From the NCBI GenBank assembly GCA_965199005.1, contig CBDAQK010000001.1, positions 2,170,001-2,234,000 of the forward strand: a DNA stretch of 64,000 nucleotides. Direction: 5' to 3'. The DNA is from LMUY01 sp965199005 (GTDB lineage: Bacteria; Pseudomonadota; Alphaproteobacteria; Acetobacterales; Acetobacteraceae). The notes beneath the pieces are model-generated. The model was given only the letters and a program-made list of their open reading frames with translations. It made no database searches and was not told the DNA's origin. The position numbers were made by a program, and so were the translations under genes. Shown here one piece after another: positions 27,666 through 35,752 of this stretch (position 1 is its first letter; each line of letters starts with the position of its first letter).

Positions 27666-28238
27666 ATGCGACAGGTCCGAGCGTTCCGTCTTGCGGCAGT
27701 TCTGGCACTATCAGGCCTGTATGTCCCGGCCTATGCCCAGCCAAGCCGGCCGCAGGCACCGGCCGCCGCACCGCCGGCCAGCCCGGCGCAACCGCAGCAG
27801 ACGACAGCCTCGTTCGCAGATTGGACTCTGCGCTGCACCCGCACCAGCCCGGCCGCGCAGATTTGCGAGGTGGTTCAAACGGTCACCAATCAGGATCACC
27901 CCATCGCCCAGGTTGCCTTTGGGCGGGTGGCCAAGGGGCAGCCCATTCACCTGACGATCTTGGTCCCGCCGAACGTGACCTTCGTCTCTACCCCAGCGCT
28001 TCGCACGGCACGGGATGGCGATGGTCCGGTCCTTGAGATGGCGTGGCGCCGCTGCCTCCCTGGCGGCTGCCTGGCAGAAGCCGTCGTGACGGACGACGCC
28101 ATGCGCCGGGTCCGGACGGCGACGGAGGCAACCCGCGTCACCTTCGCCGATGGGTCGGGGCGGCTGGTTGCCCTGCCCTTCTCCTCGAATGGTCTGGCGC
28201 AGGCTCTCGACGCGCTTGGGAAAGAAGACGGTAGCTGA
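27666..28238 (+). CDS. Invasion-associated locus B (IalB) family protein
   Basis: This 190-residue exported protein has a signal peptide ending at 'VPAYAQ', a Pro/Ala/Gln linker, and the IalB domain: 'FADWTLRCTR' with the conserved Trp and Cys, 'ICEVVQTVTNQ', 'ILVPPNVTF', 'LEMAWRRCLPGGCLAEAVV' with a second Cys pair, and 'GLAQALDAL' at the end. IalB was first linked to erythrocyte invasion by Bartonella, but the family is widespread in free-living alphaproteobacteria with unknown role. ATG at 27666 is a natural start. It is 132 bases after degP, past a terminator, so probably its own transcript. Confidence 0.88.
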   Translation: MRQVRAFRLAAVLALSGLYVPAYAQPSRPQAPAAAPPASPAQPQQTTASFADWTLRCTRTSPAAQICEVVQTVTNQDHPIAQVAFGRVAKGQPIHLTILVPPNVTFVSTPALRTARDGDGPVLEMAWRRCLPGGCLAEAVVTDDAMRRVRTATEATRVTFADGSGRLVALPFSSNGLAQALDALGKEDGS

Positions 28239-28259
28239 TCTGCGCCGCCTGACGATGCC

Positions 28260-29513
28260 GTGAACCTCCTCTTTGTCCACCGCAGCTTCCCGGGCCAGTT
28301 CCTCTGGCTGCTGCAAGCGCTGGCGGCCACGCAACAGCACCGGATCGTCTTCATCAGCCGGCCTGCCGGGTTCCAGCTTTCCGGGGTGAACCAGGTCACC
28401 TACTCCGTCACGCCCGCCTCTTCCAGGACGCATGCGGATGCGGTGGAGTTCGATGCGGCCATGCGGCGCGCCGTCGCGGTCGCCGAAGTGGCGTCCGGCC
28501 TGCGGAGCGCTGGTTTCCACCCAGACCTCATCATCGGCCACGAGGGGTGGGGGGAGACGCTCAACCTTTGCGACGTCTGGCCGAATGTCCCCCAACTCGG
28601 CTACCGCGAGTATTTCTATCACGTGAGCGGGGCCGATGTCGGGTGCGACCCGGAGTTTCCGGTTCAGCCGTCGCAGCTTGCCGGCGTGCGGGCCAAGAAT
28701 GCCGTGGGCACGCTTGCCTTGTTGCAGCAGACCCTGGGCGCAAGCCCGACCGAATGGCAGCGCTCGCTCTATCCCGCCTGGTCCCGGCCGGGAATCACCC
28801 CGGTCCCGGACGGGGTGGATTTGTCACTCTGCACCCCCGATGCCGCAGCACGGTCGCGGCCGTTCGAGTTGGGTGACGTAAGGATCGGCCCGGAGCAGCC
28901 GGTGGTGACGTTCGTCGCCCGCGACCTGGAGCCCTACCGGGGTTTCCACACCCTCATCCGATCCCTGCCGCGCCTCATGGCACGGCCGGACGTCCGGGTT
29001 CTGTGCCTCGGCGGGGACGGCGTCACCTATGGGCTGCGTCCGCTCACCGGCACTTGGCGGGGACGCCTGTTGGCGGAGGTTGCGGGCAAGGTCGATGTCA
29101 GCCGGCTGCATTTTCCCGGCCAGGTCAGCTACAACGACTATTTGCGGGTGCTCCAGCGGTCCGATATCCACACCTATTTGTCCTATCCGTTCATTGCTTC
29201 CTGGTCCCTGCGCGAGGCGCTCGCCTGCGGATGCACCGTGGTGGCGGCTGATACGGCGCCGGTGCGCGAATTCATCAGCGATGGTGTGACAGGCCGGCTC
29301 ATCCGGCCGCTGGATCCAGGGATGTTGGCGGATGTCGTACTCGAACTGCTGGATGATCCCGGTCGTCGGCGGTCCTTGGGCACCGCCGCGCGTGCCTGGG
29401 CGTCCATCCACTTGCCCCGTGCCCATCATTTGGCGGCCTGGGGCAGCCTGATGGCGGCGTGTTTGGGCACCGATCCCGCCAGTATTCGTGTCAGGAATAC
29501 GATGGAATGTTGA
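28260..29513 (+). CDS. GT4-like glycosyltransferase
   Basis: This 417-residue protein has a GT-B layout. The N-terminal domain begins 'MNLLFVHRSFPGQFLWLL' and includes 'PDLIIGHEGWGETL' and 'LGYREYFYHVSG'; the C-terminal nucleotide-sugar domain includes 'VTFVARDLEPYRGFHTLIRSL', 'VRVLCLGGDG', 'YLSYPFIASWSLREALACGC' (the E-x7-E-like donor site) and 'EFISDGVTGRLIRPLDPG'. The 'VRSFPGQ' and 'GYREYFYH' features are seen in a GT4 subgroup often found with polysaccharide genes. Start is GTG 28260, with 21 bases between it and the IalB stop. The sugar and acceptor are unknown. Confidence 0.85.
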   Translation: MNLLFVHRSFPGQFLWLLQALAATQQHRIVFISRPAGFQLSGVNQVTYSVTPASSRTHADAVEFDAAMRRAVAVAEVASGLRSAGFHPDLIIGHEGWGETLNLCDVWPNVPQLGYREYFYHVSGADVGCDPEFPVQPSQLAGVRAKNAVGTLALLQQTLGASPTEWQRSLYPAWSRPGITPVPDGVDLSLCTPDAAARSRPFELGDVRIGPEQPVVTFVARDLEPYRGFHTLIRSLPRLMARPDVRVLCLGGDGVTYGLRPLTGTWRGRLLAEVAGKVDVSRLHFPGQVSYNDYLRVLQRSDIHTYLSYPFIASWSLREALACGCTVVAADTAPVREFISDGVTGRLIRPLDPGMLADVVLELLDDPGRRRSLGTAARAWASIHLPRAHHLAAWGSLMAACLGTDPASIRVRNTMEC

Positions 29514-29584
29514 TGTCGCGCAGCGTTGACATCGAGGTGAATAGGTTCACGCCCCATTAAGCAAACAGTGCGACTGTCGCCCGC

Positions 29585-29905
29585 GTGAGAGCAGGGGACA
29601 AATGGCTGTTGCTGAAGGGTTATTCCCCCGCACTCATCTTGATGTGCGGCACGTTGTCCATCGCTGCTTCCGTCGAGTTCCAGCCCGGCGATCCGCAGGC
29701 GGTGGTTGCCATTTTCCCGCCTTGGTGGCGTCACGCGGACGTCCTCACGGCGGCCGCGTCGGCCGGCCTTGTCCAGGCGCTAGGGGCGAGCGCCAACGTG
29801 GTGTTCCTGCGTTCGGATCGTTCGGATTTGCCGGAGCGTGCCACCAAGGCGGGCGCGTTGTTCGTGCTGCCCGGCTCTGGCTTTGGTCTATGCGGCGGTA
29901 GTTAG
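29585..29905 (+). CDS. Small conserved-looking protein upstream of a chemoreceptor
   Basis: I cannot name a family. The 106-residue protein starts at GTG 29585 with a hydrophobic N-terminal segment ('YSPALILMCGTLSIAASV') that may be a signal or anchor, followed by a compact domain with 'AVVAIFPPWWRHADVLTAAA' and a C-terminal 'KAGALFVLPGSGFGLCG'. 'FPPWW' and the terminal Gly-Cys are the distinctive features. The stop lies eight bases before the GTG of a methyl-accepting chemotaxis protein, so the two are almost certainly co-transcribed and may act together, for example as an exported sensing partner. That role is inference from position. Confidence 0.55.
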   Translation: MRAGDKWLLLKGYSPALILMCGTLSIAASVEFQPGDPQAVVAIFPPWWRHADVLTAAASAGLVQALGASANVVFLRSDRSDLPERATKAGALFVLPGSGFGLCGGS

Positions 29906-29913
29906 GAGCGGTC

Positions 29914-31434
29914 GTGTTTCAGGATTTGAGGGAACAGCGCCGCCTCGGCAGCAAAAGCCTGCTGATCTGGCTGTGGCTTCAAGTGCCGCTGCAAGCCGTC
30001 GCAATGCTTGCGCTAGGCCACCCATGGGGTGGGCTCACCCTCGCCGTCGCTGCCTGTGCCGCGACGGCCACTGTGGCGGCCCTCGGCAAAGACAACAGCC
30101 AGGCATGCCGGGTTACCATCGGCGTGGCGCTGATGTGCTCGATTTCCCTGCTCTTGGCCGGCTTCCGGGGCCATCCCTGGCAAACCGACATCCATATGTA
30201 TTACTTCGCAGGGCTGGCATTACTGGCAGTCTATTGCGACGGCGTGGTGATCCTCTGCGCTGCTGCCACGGTCGCACTACACCATCTGGCGCTGAACTTC
30301 CTCTTGCCGGCAGCGGTTTATCCCGGTGGCGGGGATCTGGGCCGCGTCGTGCTGCATGCTGGGATCTTGATCGTCGAGGCAGCCACGCTGATCTGGGTCG
30401 GTCACAACATGCATGCCATGTTCCTCCATCGGGATGCAGCGGATTTGGGCCGCCGCGAGCAAGAGGCCCGTCTGCGCGCCGTGGAAGAGCGGGTCGCCCG
30501 CGACCAGGCCCACGTCGTGACATTGCTGGCGGAGGGAATGGGCCATCTATCGCAATGCAACCTGACCTTTCGCATCGACCAGCCGTTTTCGGACGACTAC
30601 GAGACGTTGCGGCGGGATTTCAACAATGCGTTGGCGACGCTCCAGGAGACGATGGAACTGATCGCCGACCGCACCGCGGGTATCCGTTTGGACGCCCACG
30701 CCATCTTCAACGCCTCCGATGACCTTTCGCGCCGGACGGAGCAGCAGGCGGCGAGCCTGGAAGAAACCGTCGCCGCCCTCGACGACATCGTGAGGCATGT
30801 CAGCAAAACCGCCGAAGCGGCGGCCCAGGCCAACGATGTCGCGGCGCAGGCGCGGCATGACGCAGAGCATTCCGGGCCAGTCGCGGATCAGGCGGTCGCC
30901 GCGATGGGCAGCATCAAGGCGTCGTCGACCCAGATCGGCCAGGTCGTTGGCGTGATCAACGACATTGCGTTTCAAACCAACCTGCTGGCCCTCAACGCGG
31001 GCATCGAGGCGGCACGGGCCGGTGAAGCAGGCCGCGGCTTTGCGGTGGTCGCGAGCGAAGTGCGGGCGCTCGCGTTGCGCTCCGCCGCGGCGGCAAAGGA
31101 GATCAAGGCGCTTATCTCGACGGCGTCCCAGCAGATCGACCAAGGCGTGGCGCTGGTTGGCGACAGCGGCCAGGCTCTGACCAGGGTTGTCGCCCAGATC
31201 GGCCGCATCACGGCTGCCATCGAGGAAATTGCCGGGGCCGCTGGCGAGCAGGCGACTGGGCTGCAACAGGTGAACGCCGCCCTCAGCCAAATGGACGTGG
31301 TGACCCAGCAGAACGCCGCAAAGGTAGATGAATCGACCAATGCCAGCCAGAACCTAGCGCGTGATTCCAAAGAGTTGGAGCGGATGACCGCCAAATTCCA
31401 GCTTGGGGACCGGCGCCTGCCCAAAGCGGCTTAG
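29914..31434 (+). CDS. Methyl-accepting chemotaxis protein with polytopic membrane domain
   Basis: This 506-residue receptor has an N-terminal domain of about 170 residues with several membrane helices ('IWLWLQVPLQAVAMLALG', 'LMCSISLLLAGF', 'YYFAGLALLAVYCDGVVIL') and no large periplasmic part, a linker, and the signalling domain with the hairpin tip 'FQTNLLALNAGIEAARAGEAGRGFAVVASEVRALA'-like segment (spanning about 30960-31080). It should report to CheW/CheA. The absence of a periplasmic domain points to sensing of membrane, intracellular or energy state. GTG at 29914 is chosen. It ends with 'ERMTAKFQLG', common in soluble-tail receptors. It follows a small unknown gene by eight bases. Confidence 0.93.
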   Translation: MFQDLREQRRLGSKSLLIWLWLQVPLQAVAMLALGHPWGGLTLAVAACAATATVAALGKDNSQACRVTIGVALMCSISLLLAGFRGHPWQTDIHMYYFAGLALLAVYCDGVVILCAAATVALHHLALNFLLPAAVYPGGGDLGRVVLHAGILIVEAATLIWVGHNMHAMFLHRDAADLGRREQEARLRAVEERVARDQAHVVTLLAEGMGHLSQCNLTFRIDQPFSDDYETLRRDFNNALATLQETMELIADRTAGIRLDAHAIFNASDDLSRRTEQQAASLEETVAALDDIVRHVSKTAEAAAQANDVAAQARHDAEHSGPVADQAVAAMGSIKASSTQIGQVVGVINDIAFQTNLLALNAGIEAARAGEAGRGFAVVASEVRALALRSAAAAKEIKALISTASQQIDQGVALVGDSGQALTRVVAQIGRITAAIEEIAGAAGEQATGLQQVNAALSQMDVVTQQNAAKVDESTNASQNLARDSKELERMTAKFQLGDRRLPKAA

Positions 31435-31506
31435 AGCGACGGCCGGGATTTGTGTGCGCGGCGCGATCCGCGCTATTGCGATGTCCCACGAACGGGGGCA
31501 GGTCCG

Positions 31507-31713
31507 ATGAAGCTGAGCGCGCGCAACCAGATCAAGGGCACCATTACCGCCGTCGTGAGGGGTCAGACCACCGGCCATGTCCACATCGATATCGGCAATG
31601 GCGTCACGATTCACTCCTCCATCACCAACGACGCCATCGACGAGTTGGGCCTGAAGGTTGGCGACCCCGCGATGGCGGTGATCAAGGCGTCCGACGTGAT
31701 GGTCGCGGTCTAG
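31507..31713 (+). CDS. Molbindin-like (Mop/TOBE) protein
   Basis: This 68-residue protein is one TOBE domain: 'KLSARNQIKGTITAVVRGQT' and 'HVHIDIGNGVTIHSSITNDA', ending 'GDPAMAVIKASDVMVAV'. Single-domain Mop proteins bind molybdate or tungstate as oligomers and buffer the oxyanion in the cytoplasm. ATG at 31507 is the natural start; an upstream in-frame start at 31450 adds an unrelated tail. Nine bases separate it from a gene for a molybdopterin-enzyme-fold protein, a pairing that fits a molybdenum theme. Confidence 0.9.
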   Translation: MKLSARNQIKGTITAVVRGQTTGHVHIDIGNGVTIHSSITNDAIDELGLKVGDPAMAVIKASDVMVAV

Positions 31714-31722
31714 GCGCCCGCG

Positions 31723-32199
31723 ATGCTCATAAGGCTCGCCCTCGGGCTGGCGCTGCTGACCTCAGCCCCATGCCTTGCCGCGGACGCCGGGTTGACGATC
31801 CAGGCCGGGTCCGCGCCGCCCGCCGCGATGAGCGCCGAGGCTATCGCGCAGATGGCCCCGGTCAAACTCTCGGTTGGCTTCGATACGGAGCATGGCCCGC
31901 GCCAGGCAGTGTTCGAAGGGCCGCTGCTGTGGACCGTGCTGGACCAGGCCCACGCCATCGACCCGGCCAAGGCGAACGGCCATGTGCGGCAGATCGTGAG
32001 AATCGCCGGGAGCGATGGTTACACCGCGGTGCTCGCCTTGGGCGAAATCTCCCCAGCCTTCGAGGGCAAGCAGGTGCTCCTGGCCGACCGCATGGACGGC
32101 AAGCCCCTAGACGGCCTCCGGGTCGTCGTGCCCGGGGACAAGCACGGTGGCCGCAGCGTGCATGACGTGATCAAAATCGCCGTGCTCCCCGCCCCGTAA
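31723..32199 (+). CDS. Exported molybdopterin-oxidoreductase-fold protein
   Basis: This 158-residue protein has a signal peptide ('LIRLALGLALLTSAPCLAAD') and a domain resembling the oxidoreductase molybdopterin-binding (sulfite-oxidase) fold: 'VFEGPLLWTVLDQA', 'VRIAGSDGYTAVLALGEISP', 'VLLADRMDGKPL' and 'LRVVVPGDKHGGRSVHDV'. No cysteine remains after signal removal, so the molybdenum-ligating Cys of sulfite oxidases is absent. It is probably a small stand-alone relative used in binding, not catalysis. Its stop abuts the trmO start. Family call moderate. Confidence 0.7.
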   Translation: MLIRLALGLALLTSAPCLAADAGLTIQAGSAPPAAMSAEAIAQMAPVKLSVGFDTEHGPRQAVFEGPLLWTVLDQAHAIDPAKANGHVRQIVRIAGSDGYTAVLALGEISPAFEGKQVLLADRMDGKPLDGLRVVVPGDKHGGRSVHDVIKIAVLPAP

Positions 32200-32694
32200 A
32201 TGGTTCGCGAGAGCGAAATCCGTCCCGGCGAGGTCGTGGTGGATGCGCCGCCGCCGACCGACGCCGGGTTGGTCTATATCGGCCGCATCCGCACACCTTG
32301 GACCTCCCGCATGGAAACGCCCCGGCGGGGACGCCCGGACGGCCCCATTTGCCAGATCGAAGTCTTCGACCCTTGGGTGAGGGCGCTGGAGGGCCTGGCG
32401 CAATACGAACGCATTGAGGTGATCTACTGGCTTCACCTCTCCCGCCGCGACCTCGTGCTGCAGAGCCCCGCCAGTGACGGCGTCACCCGCGGCACGTTCT
32501 CCATCCGCTCCCCCGTGCGGCCCAATCCGCTCGGCACGTCCATCGTGCACCTTGTCGGGATCGACGGGCCAGTCGTGTCGGTTCGCGGCATGGACTGCCT
32601 GGATGGCACCCCGTTGCTCGACTTGAAGCCCGACCGGACGATGTTCACACCCCTCGCACCGCCGCAGCCGGGCGACTTTCAGGCCGGTGATTAG
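32200..32694 (+). CDS. trmO: tRNA (N6-threonylcarbamoyladenosine37-N6)-methyltransferase TrmO
   Basis: This 164-residue protein matches the TrmO/TsaA (UPF0066) beta-barrel methyltransferases: 'GLVYIGRIRTPW', 'GPICQIEVFDPW', 'YERIEVIYWLHLS', and the core 'GTFSIRSPVRPNPLGTSIV' with the conserved 'RPNP' and later 'LDGTPLLDLKP'. TrmO adds a methyl group to t6A at position 37 of ACY-reading tRNA-Thr. ATG 32200 follows directly after the preceding TAA. The family call is firm. Confidence 0.92.
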   Translation: MVRESEIRPGEVVVDAPPPTDAGLVYIGRIRTPWTSRMETPRRGRPDGPICQIEVFDPWVRALEGLAQYERIEVIYWLHLSRRDLVLQSPASDGVTRGTFSIRSPVRPNPLGTSIVHLVGIDGPVVSVRGMDCLDGTPLLDLKPDRTMFTPLAPPQPGDFQAGD

Positions 32695-32697
32695 CGC

Positions 32698-33624
32698 ATG
32701 ACACAACGCTACGACGGCCCGATCATCGACGTGCATCACCATCTATGGGATTTGTCGCTCCGCCGGCACGATTGGCTGACCAGGATGGACGGCCCCATGC
32801 AGTCGCTGGGCGACCTCAGCTTCCTGCGCAAGGACTACCTCGTGGAGGATTACCTGGCCGATGCAGGCGCCCAGCGCATCACCGGGTCGGTCTATGTCGA
32901 GGCGGTGTGGAACCGTGACCGGCCCATTACCGAGGAAGTCGAGTGGGTCCTGTCCCTCGCACGCCCGCGTGCCATTGCGTCACGCCAGATTGCCTGGGCA
33001 CCGCTCCGCTCACCGGACGTCGCCATCGCCCTCGATGCGCTCACTGCCCATTCCAGCGTGGTGGGCGTGCGCGAGACCATACGCTGGCACCCCGACCCGG
33101 CGAAGCGCTGGGCAGAGGCCGGGCTGCTCGACGATCCGGACTGGCGGCGCGGCGCATCCCAGTTGGCCAGAAGCGGCCTGCTGCTGGAACTGCTGATGAA
33201 TCCCTATCAGTCCGAGGAAGTGGCAAGGTTGGCCCGCGACATGCCGGCGCTCTCCCTGGTGGTGAACCATTGCTGCAGCCCATTGGAGCGCGACGCGGCG
33301 GGGCTCGCCCGGTGGAAGCAGGGCCTGCTGGCGATGGGAGCCTGCCCGAACGTGTCGCTCAAGCTCTCGAACTTTCCAGCCTATGCGGCGGACAAGTCGC
33401 TGCCCGCGCTGCGCGATATCGTCATGACCTGCCTTGATGCGTTCGGCCCCGCCCGCGCCATGTTCGGCACCGACTATCCGGTAGGCCGCCGTGCTGCATC
33501 ATTTCAGGACATTTGCGAGTGGTTCAAAGACATTACCCAGGACTTCCCCGCCAGCGAGCAGCGTGCGCTGTTCCACGACAATGCTGCCCGGCTCTATCGG
33601 TTTGACGCAGGCACGTCAGGGTAA
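32698..33624 (+). CDS. Amidohydrolase family protein (lactonase-like)
   Basis: This 308-residue TIM-barrel hydrolase opens 'IIDVHHHLWDL', giving the metal-binding HxH, and ends with 'FGTDYPVGRRAASFQDICEW', which includes the conserved Asp. The layout, with 'ITGSVYVEAVW' and 'LELLMNPYQSEEVARLARDMP', is that of amidohydrolase-2 members such as fuconolactonase and 2-pyrone-4,6-dicarboxylate lactonase, which hydrolyse lactones. The gene starts three bases after trmO. No substrate can be named. Confidence 0.85.
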   Translation: MTQRYDGPIIDVHHHLWDLSLRRHDWLTRMDGPMQSLGDLSFLRKDYLVEDYLADAGAQRITGSVYVEAVWNRDRPITEEVEWVLSLARPRAIASRQIAWAPLRSPDVAIALDALTAHSSVVGVRETIRWHPDPAKRWAEAGLLDDPDWRRGASQLARSGLLLELLMNPYQSEEVARLARDMPALSLVVNHCCSPLERDAAGLARWKQGLLAMGACPNVSLKLSNFPAYAADKSLPALRDIVMTCLDAFGPARAMFGTDYPVGRRAASFQDICEWFKDITQDFPASEQRALFHDNAARLYRFDAGTSG

Positions 33625-33655
33625 GCGTCGCCCTGTTGGACGGAGTGTGCTCGTG

Positions 33656-34297
33656 CTAGCCGGGCGGCTTGACGACCGTCACAGCAGCCTCGTTGCGACG
33701 AAGGAAAGGGATCGTCCAGGGCGGATCGTAGAACCAGGCGACCGGCTGCCCGGTCGGCGCCCAGCCGCTTCCCTCCAGCCGTTGCAGCAATTCGCGATCC
33801 GCGCCTGCCGTCGCCGCCGGGTCGGTTGAGCCGGTATAGCGATAGACGCCGAAGGTTTCGGCCGGGACGGTCACGATCTTAACCGAGGGGTCGGTGGGGC
33901 GGGGCAAAGTGGCTTGCGTATATTGGGCCGGCATGAAGAACCGTATGCGCCAAATGCCGGGCGCCAACTGGTCCTGGCCAACCGGCGCCGTCATTGCGAT
34001 GGTGTGGGAGCCCCCGGCCTGCGACACTGGTGCGGTCATGGCGATGGTCGCCGTGCCCGAATTAGCGCCGAAGATGTAACGCGCAAGCCGACGGAAGCCG
34101 TCGCCGCGGGCAGCATACTCGCTCCCTGCGATTTCGGTCTCGGCGGCCAGCCTGGGGCCATACTCGCGTATTTGGAGCGGACCTTGCGCCTGCAGGACGG
34201 TATAGCGTGGTTCCTCCGTGCCCGACCGGATGCCGACGACGGTGCAACCACCAAGAGCTATGCTGGAGAGGAGGGACATGGCGAGGTTGAATTTCAT
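33656..34297 (-). CDS. SOUL heme-binding family lipoprotein
   Basis: This 213-residue protein has a lipoprotein signal ('SLLSSIALGGCTVVG', lipidated Cys near residue 18) and the SOUL domain: 'PRYTVLQAQGPLQIREYGPRL', 'GFRRLARYIFGANSGTATIAM', twice 'TIAMTAPV', 'WRIRFFMPAQYTQATLP' and 'WAPTGQPVAWFYDPPW'. SOUL proteins bind heme or related hydrophobic ligands; bacterial lipoprotein forms are poorly characterised. It is convergent with the upstream amidohydrolase gene and divergent from the downstream oxidoreductase gene. Confidence 0.88.
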   Translation of the reverse strand: MKFNLAMSLLSSIALGGCTVVGIRSGTEEPRYTVLQAQGPLQIREYGPRLAAETEIAGSEYAARGDGFRRLARYIFGANSGTATIAMTAPVSQAGGSHTIAMTAPVGQDQLAPGIWRIRFFMPAQYTQATLPRPTDPSVKIVTVPAETFGVYRYTGSTDPAATAGADRELLQRLEGSGWAPTGQPVAWFYDPPWTIPFLRRNEAAVTVVKPPG

Positions 34298-34393
34298 GAC
34301 GCGCTATTTAGGGTGGAAGTTTCGCCCGTCACGGCTCTGGCCCAAGCTGGCTGACTCTGCATCTATGGTGCCCGACAGGAGTGGCCTCAATCC

Positions 34394-35728
34394 ATGAGCA
34401 GTACGGAGCCGTATTGGTGGCTGGCTGCCACGCCGCCGGCGCTGCCGCAGACGGCGGTGCAGCCCGCATGCGACGTGGCGATCGTCGGCGCCGGCTATAC
34501 CGGGTTGTCGGCTGCCATCACCTTGGCCCGGGCTGGCCGATCCGTGCAGGTGTTCGACAAGCAGCGGCCGGGCGAGGGGGCGTCCACCCGCAATGGCGGC
34601 ATCACCAGCGGCAATCTGCGCCCGGGCTATGCCGAGATGGCCAGACGCTTCGGCCGGGAAAGGGCAGATGCGATCCAGGCCGAGGCCGTCGAGGCGAGGG
34701 CCGATTTGTATCGCTTCATCGCCGAGGAAGGCATCGACTGCGACTTCAAGCTGGTTGGCCGCTTCAGCGGCGCTGCCACCCCTGGCGACTACGAGAGCGG
34801 GGCAAGGGAGGCCGAACGGCTGGCGACCAGCCTAGGGATCGAGGCCTTTGCCGTTCCCCGCGCCGAGCAGCACAGCATTCTCGGCACCGATTATTACTAC
34901 GGCGGCAACGTGCGGATGGATATTGGCGGCCTGCACCCGGCGAAGCTGCACGCCGGCATGATGCGCCTGGCGCTGGCCGCAGGGGTGCAGGTGCATGGGG
35001 AAACGGCGGTCGAGGCCGTCCAGCCCAAAGGGGACCGGTTCGAAATCCGCACCCCGCGTGGCACCACCGCCGCAAGCCATGTGATCGCCGGGCCAAATGG
35101 GTATGCCGATGCATCCGACAAGTGGCTGCGGCGGCGGCTGGTTCCCGTGCGCAGCCGCATCGTCGCCACCGCGCCGCTCTCGCCGAACTTGATGGGGGCG
35201 CTGATGCCGCGTCGCATGATGGTCAGCGATTCCCGCAAGAGCCATTACTATTACCGCCCCTCGCCAGACGGCACACGCATCCTGTTCGGCGGGCGGGATG
35301 GCACGGTTGCCGGGGACCCGAAATGGCCAACCGAGATGCTGCGCGATGCCATGGTCGGCGTGTTTCCGGAATTGCGGGACACCGAGATCACGCATAGCTG
35401 GTTCGGGCACGTTGCGATGAACCGCGACATGGTGCCACGCATCTTCAGCCGGGCGGGGGTGCGCTATGCCGCCGGGTATTGCGGGTCTGGCGTGGTTTGG
35501 GCGCGGTGGGCCGGAAAAAAGGCCGCCTTGCAGGTGCTGAACGAGGCGTCCGGCCGCTCCGCTTTCGATTTCCGCCCGCCGGCAGCGGTGCCGTTTTATA
35601 ATGGGAGGCCTTGGTTCATGCCTGCCGTGTTCGGCTGGATCACCATGCAGGATCGCCGCATCGCCCGCGCGCGGGCGAAGTTGGCGGCGGCGCCCGCAGC
35701 GGATGACACCGGCCGCCAACCTGGCTAG
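34394..35728 (+). CDS. FAD-dependent amine oxidoreductase (DAO family)
   Basis: This 444-residue flavoprotein has the FAD-binding 'DVAIVGAGYTGLSAAITLARAG' fold, 'GASTRNGGITSGNLRPGY' (the segment near flavin in gamma-glutamylputrescine/sarcosine-type oxidases) and the C-terminal 'GYCGSGVVWARWAGKKAALQ'. It lacks a signal peptide. Such enzymes oxidise N-alkyl or primary amines to imines with release of aldehyde. It is followed after 24 bases by a RutA-like monooxygenase and then an N-carbamoylsarcosine-amidase-like hydrolase, suggesting a shared route for a nitrogen compound. That pathway is inference. Confidence 0.86.
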   Translation: MSSTEPYWWLAATPPALPQTAVQPACDVAIVGAGYTGLSAAITLARAGRSVQVFDKQRPGEGASTRNGGITSGNLRPGYAEMARRFGRERADAIQAEAVEARADLYRFIAEEGIDCDFKLVGRFSGAATPGDYESGAREAERLATSLGIEAFAVPRAEQHSILGTDYYYGGNVRMDIGGLHPAKLHAGMMRLALAAGVQVHGETAVEAVQPKGDRFEIRTPRGTTAASHVIAGPNGYADASDKWLRRRLVPVRSRIVATAPLSPNLMGALMPRRMMVSDSRKSHYYYRPSPDGTRILFGGRDGTVAGDPKWPTEMLRDAMVGVFPELRDTEITHSWFGHVAMNRDMVPRIFSRAGVRYAAGYCGSGVVWARWAGKKAALQVLNEASGRSAFDFRPPAAVPFYNGRPWFMPAVFGWITMQDRRIARARAKLAAAPAADDTGRQPG

Positions 35729-35752
35729 ACCTGTACGGACAAACATATTTCG

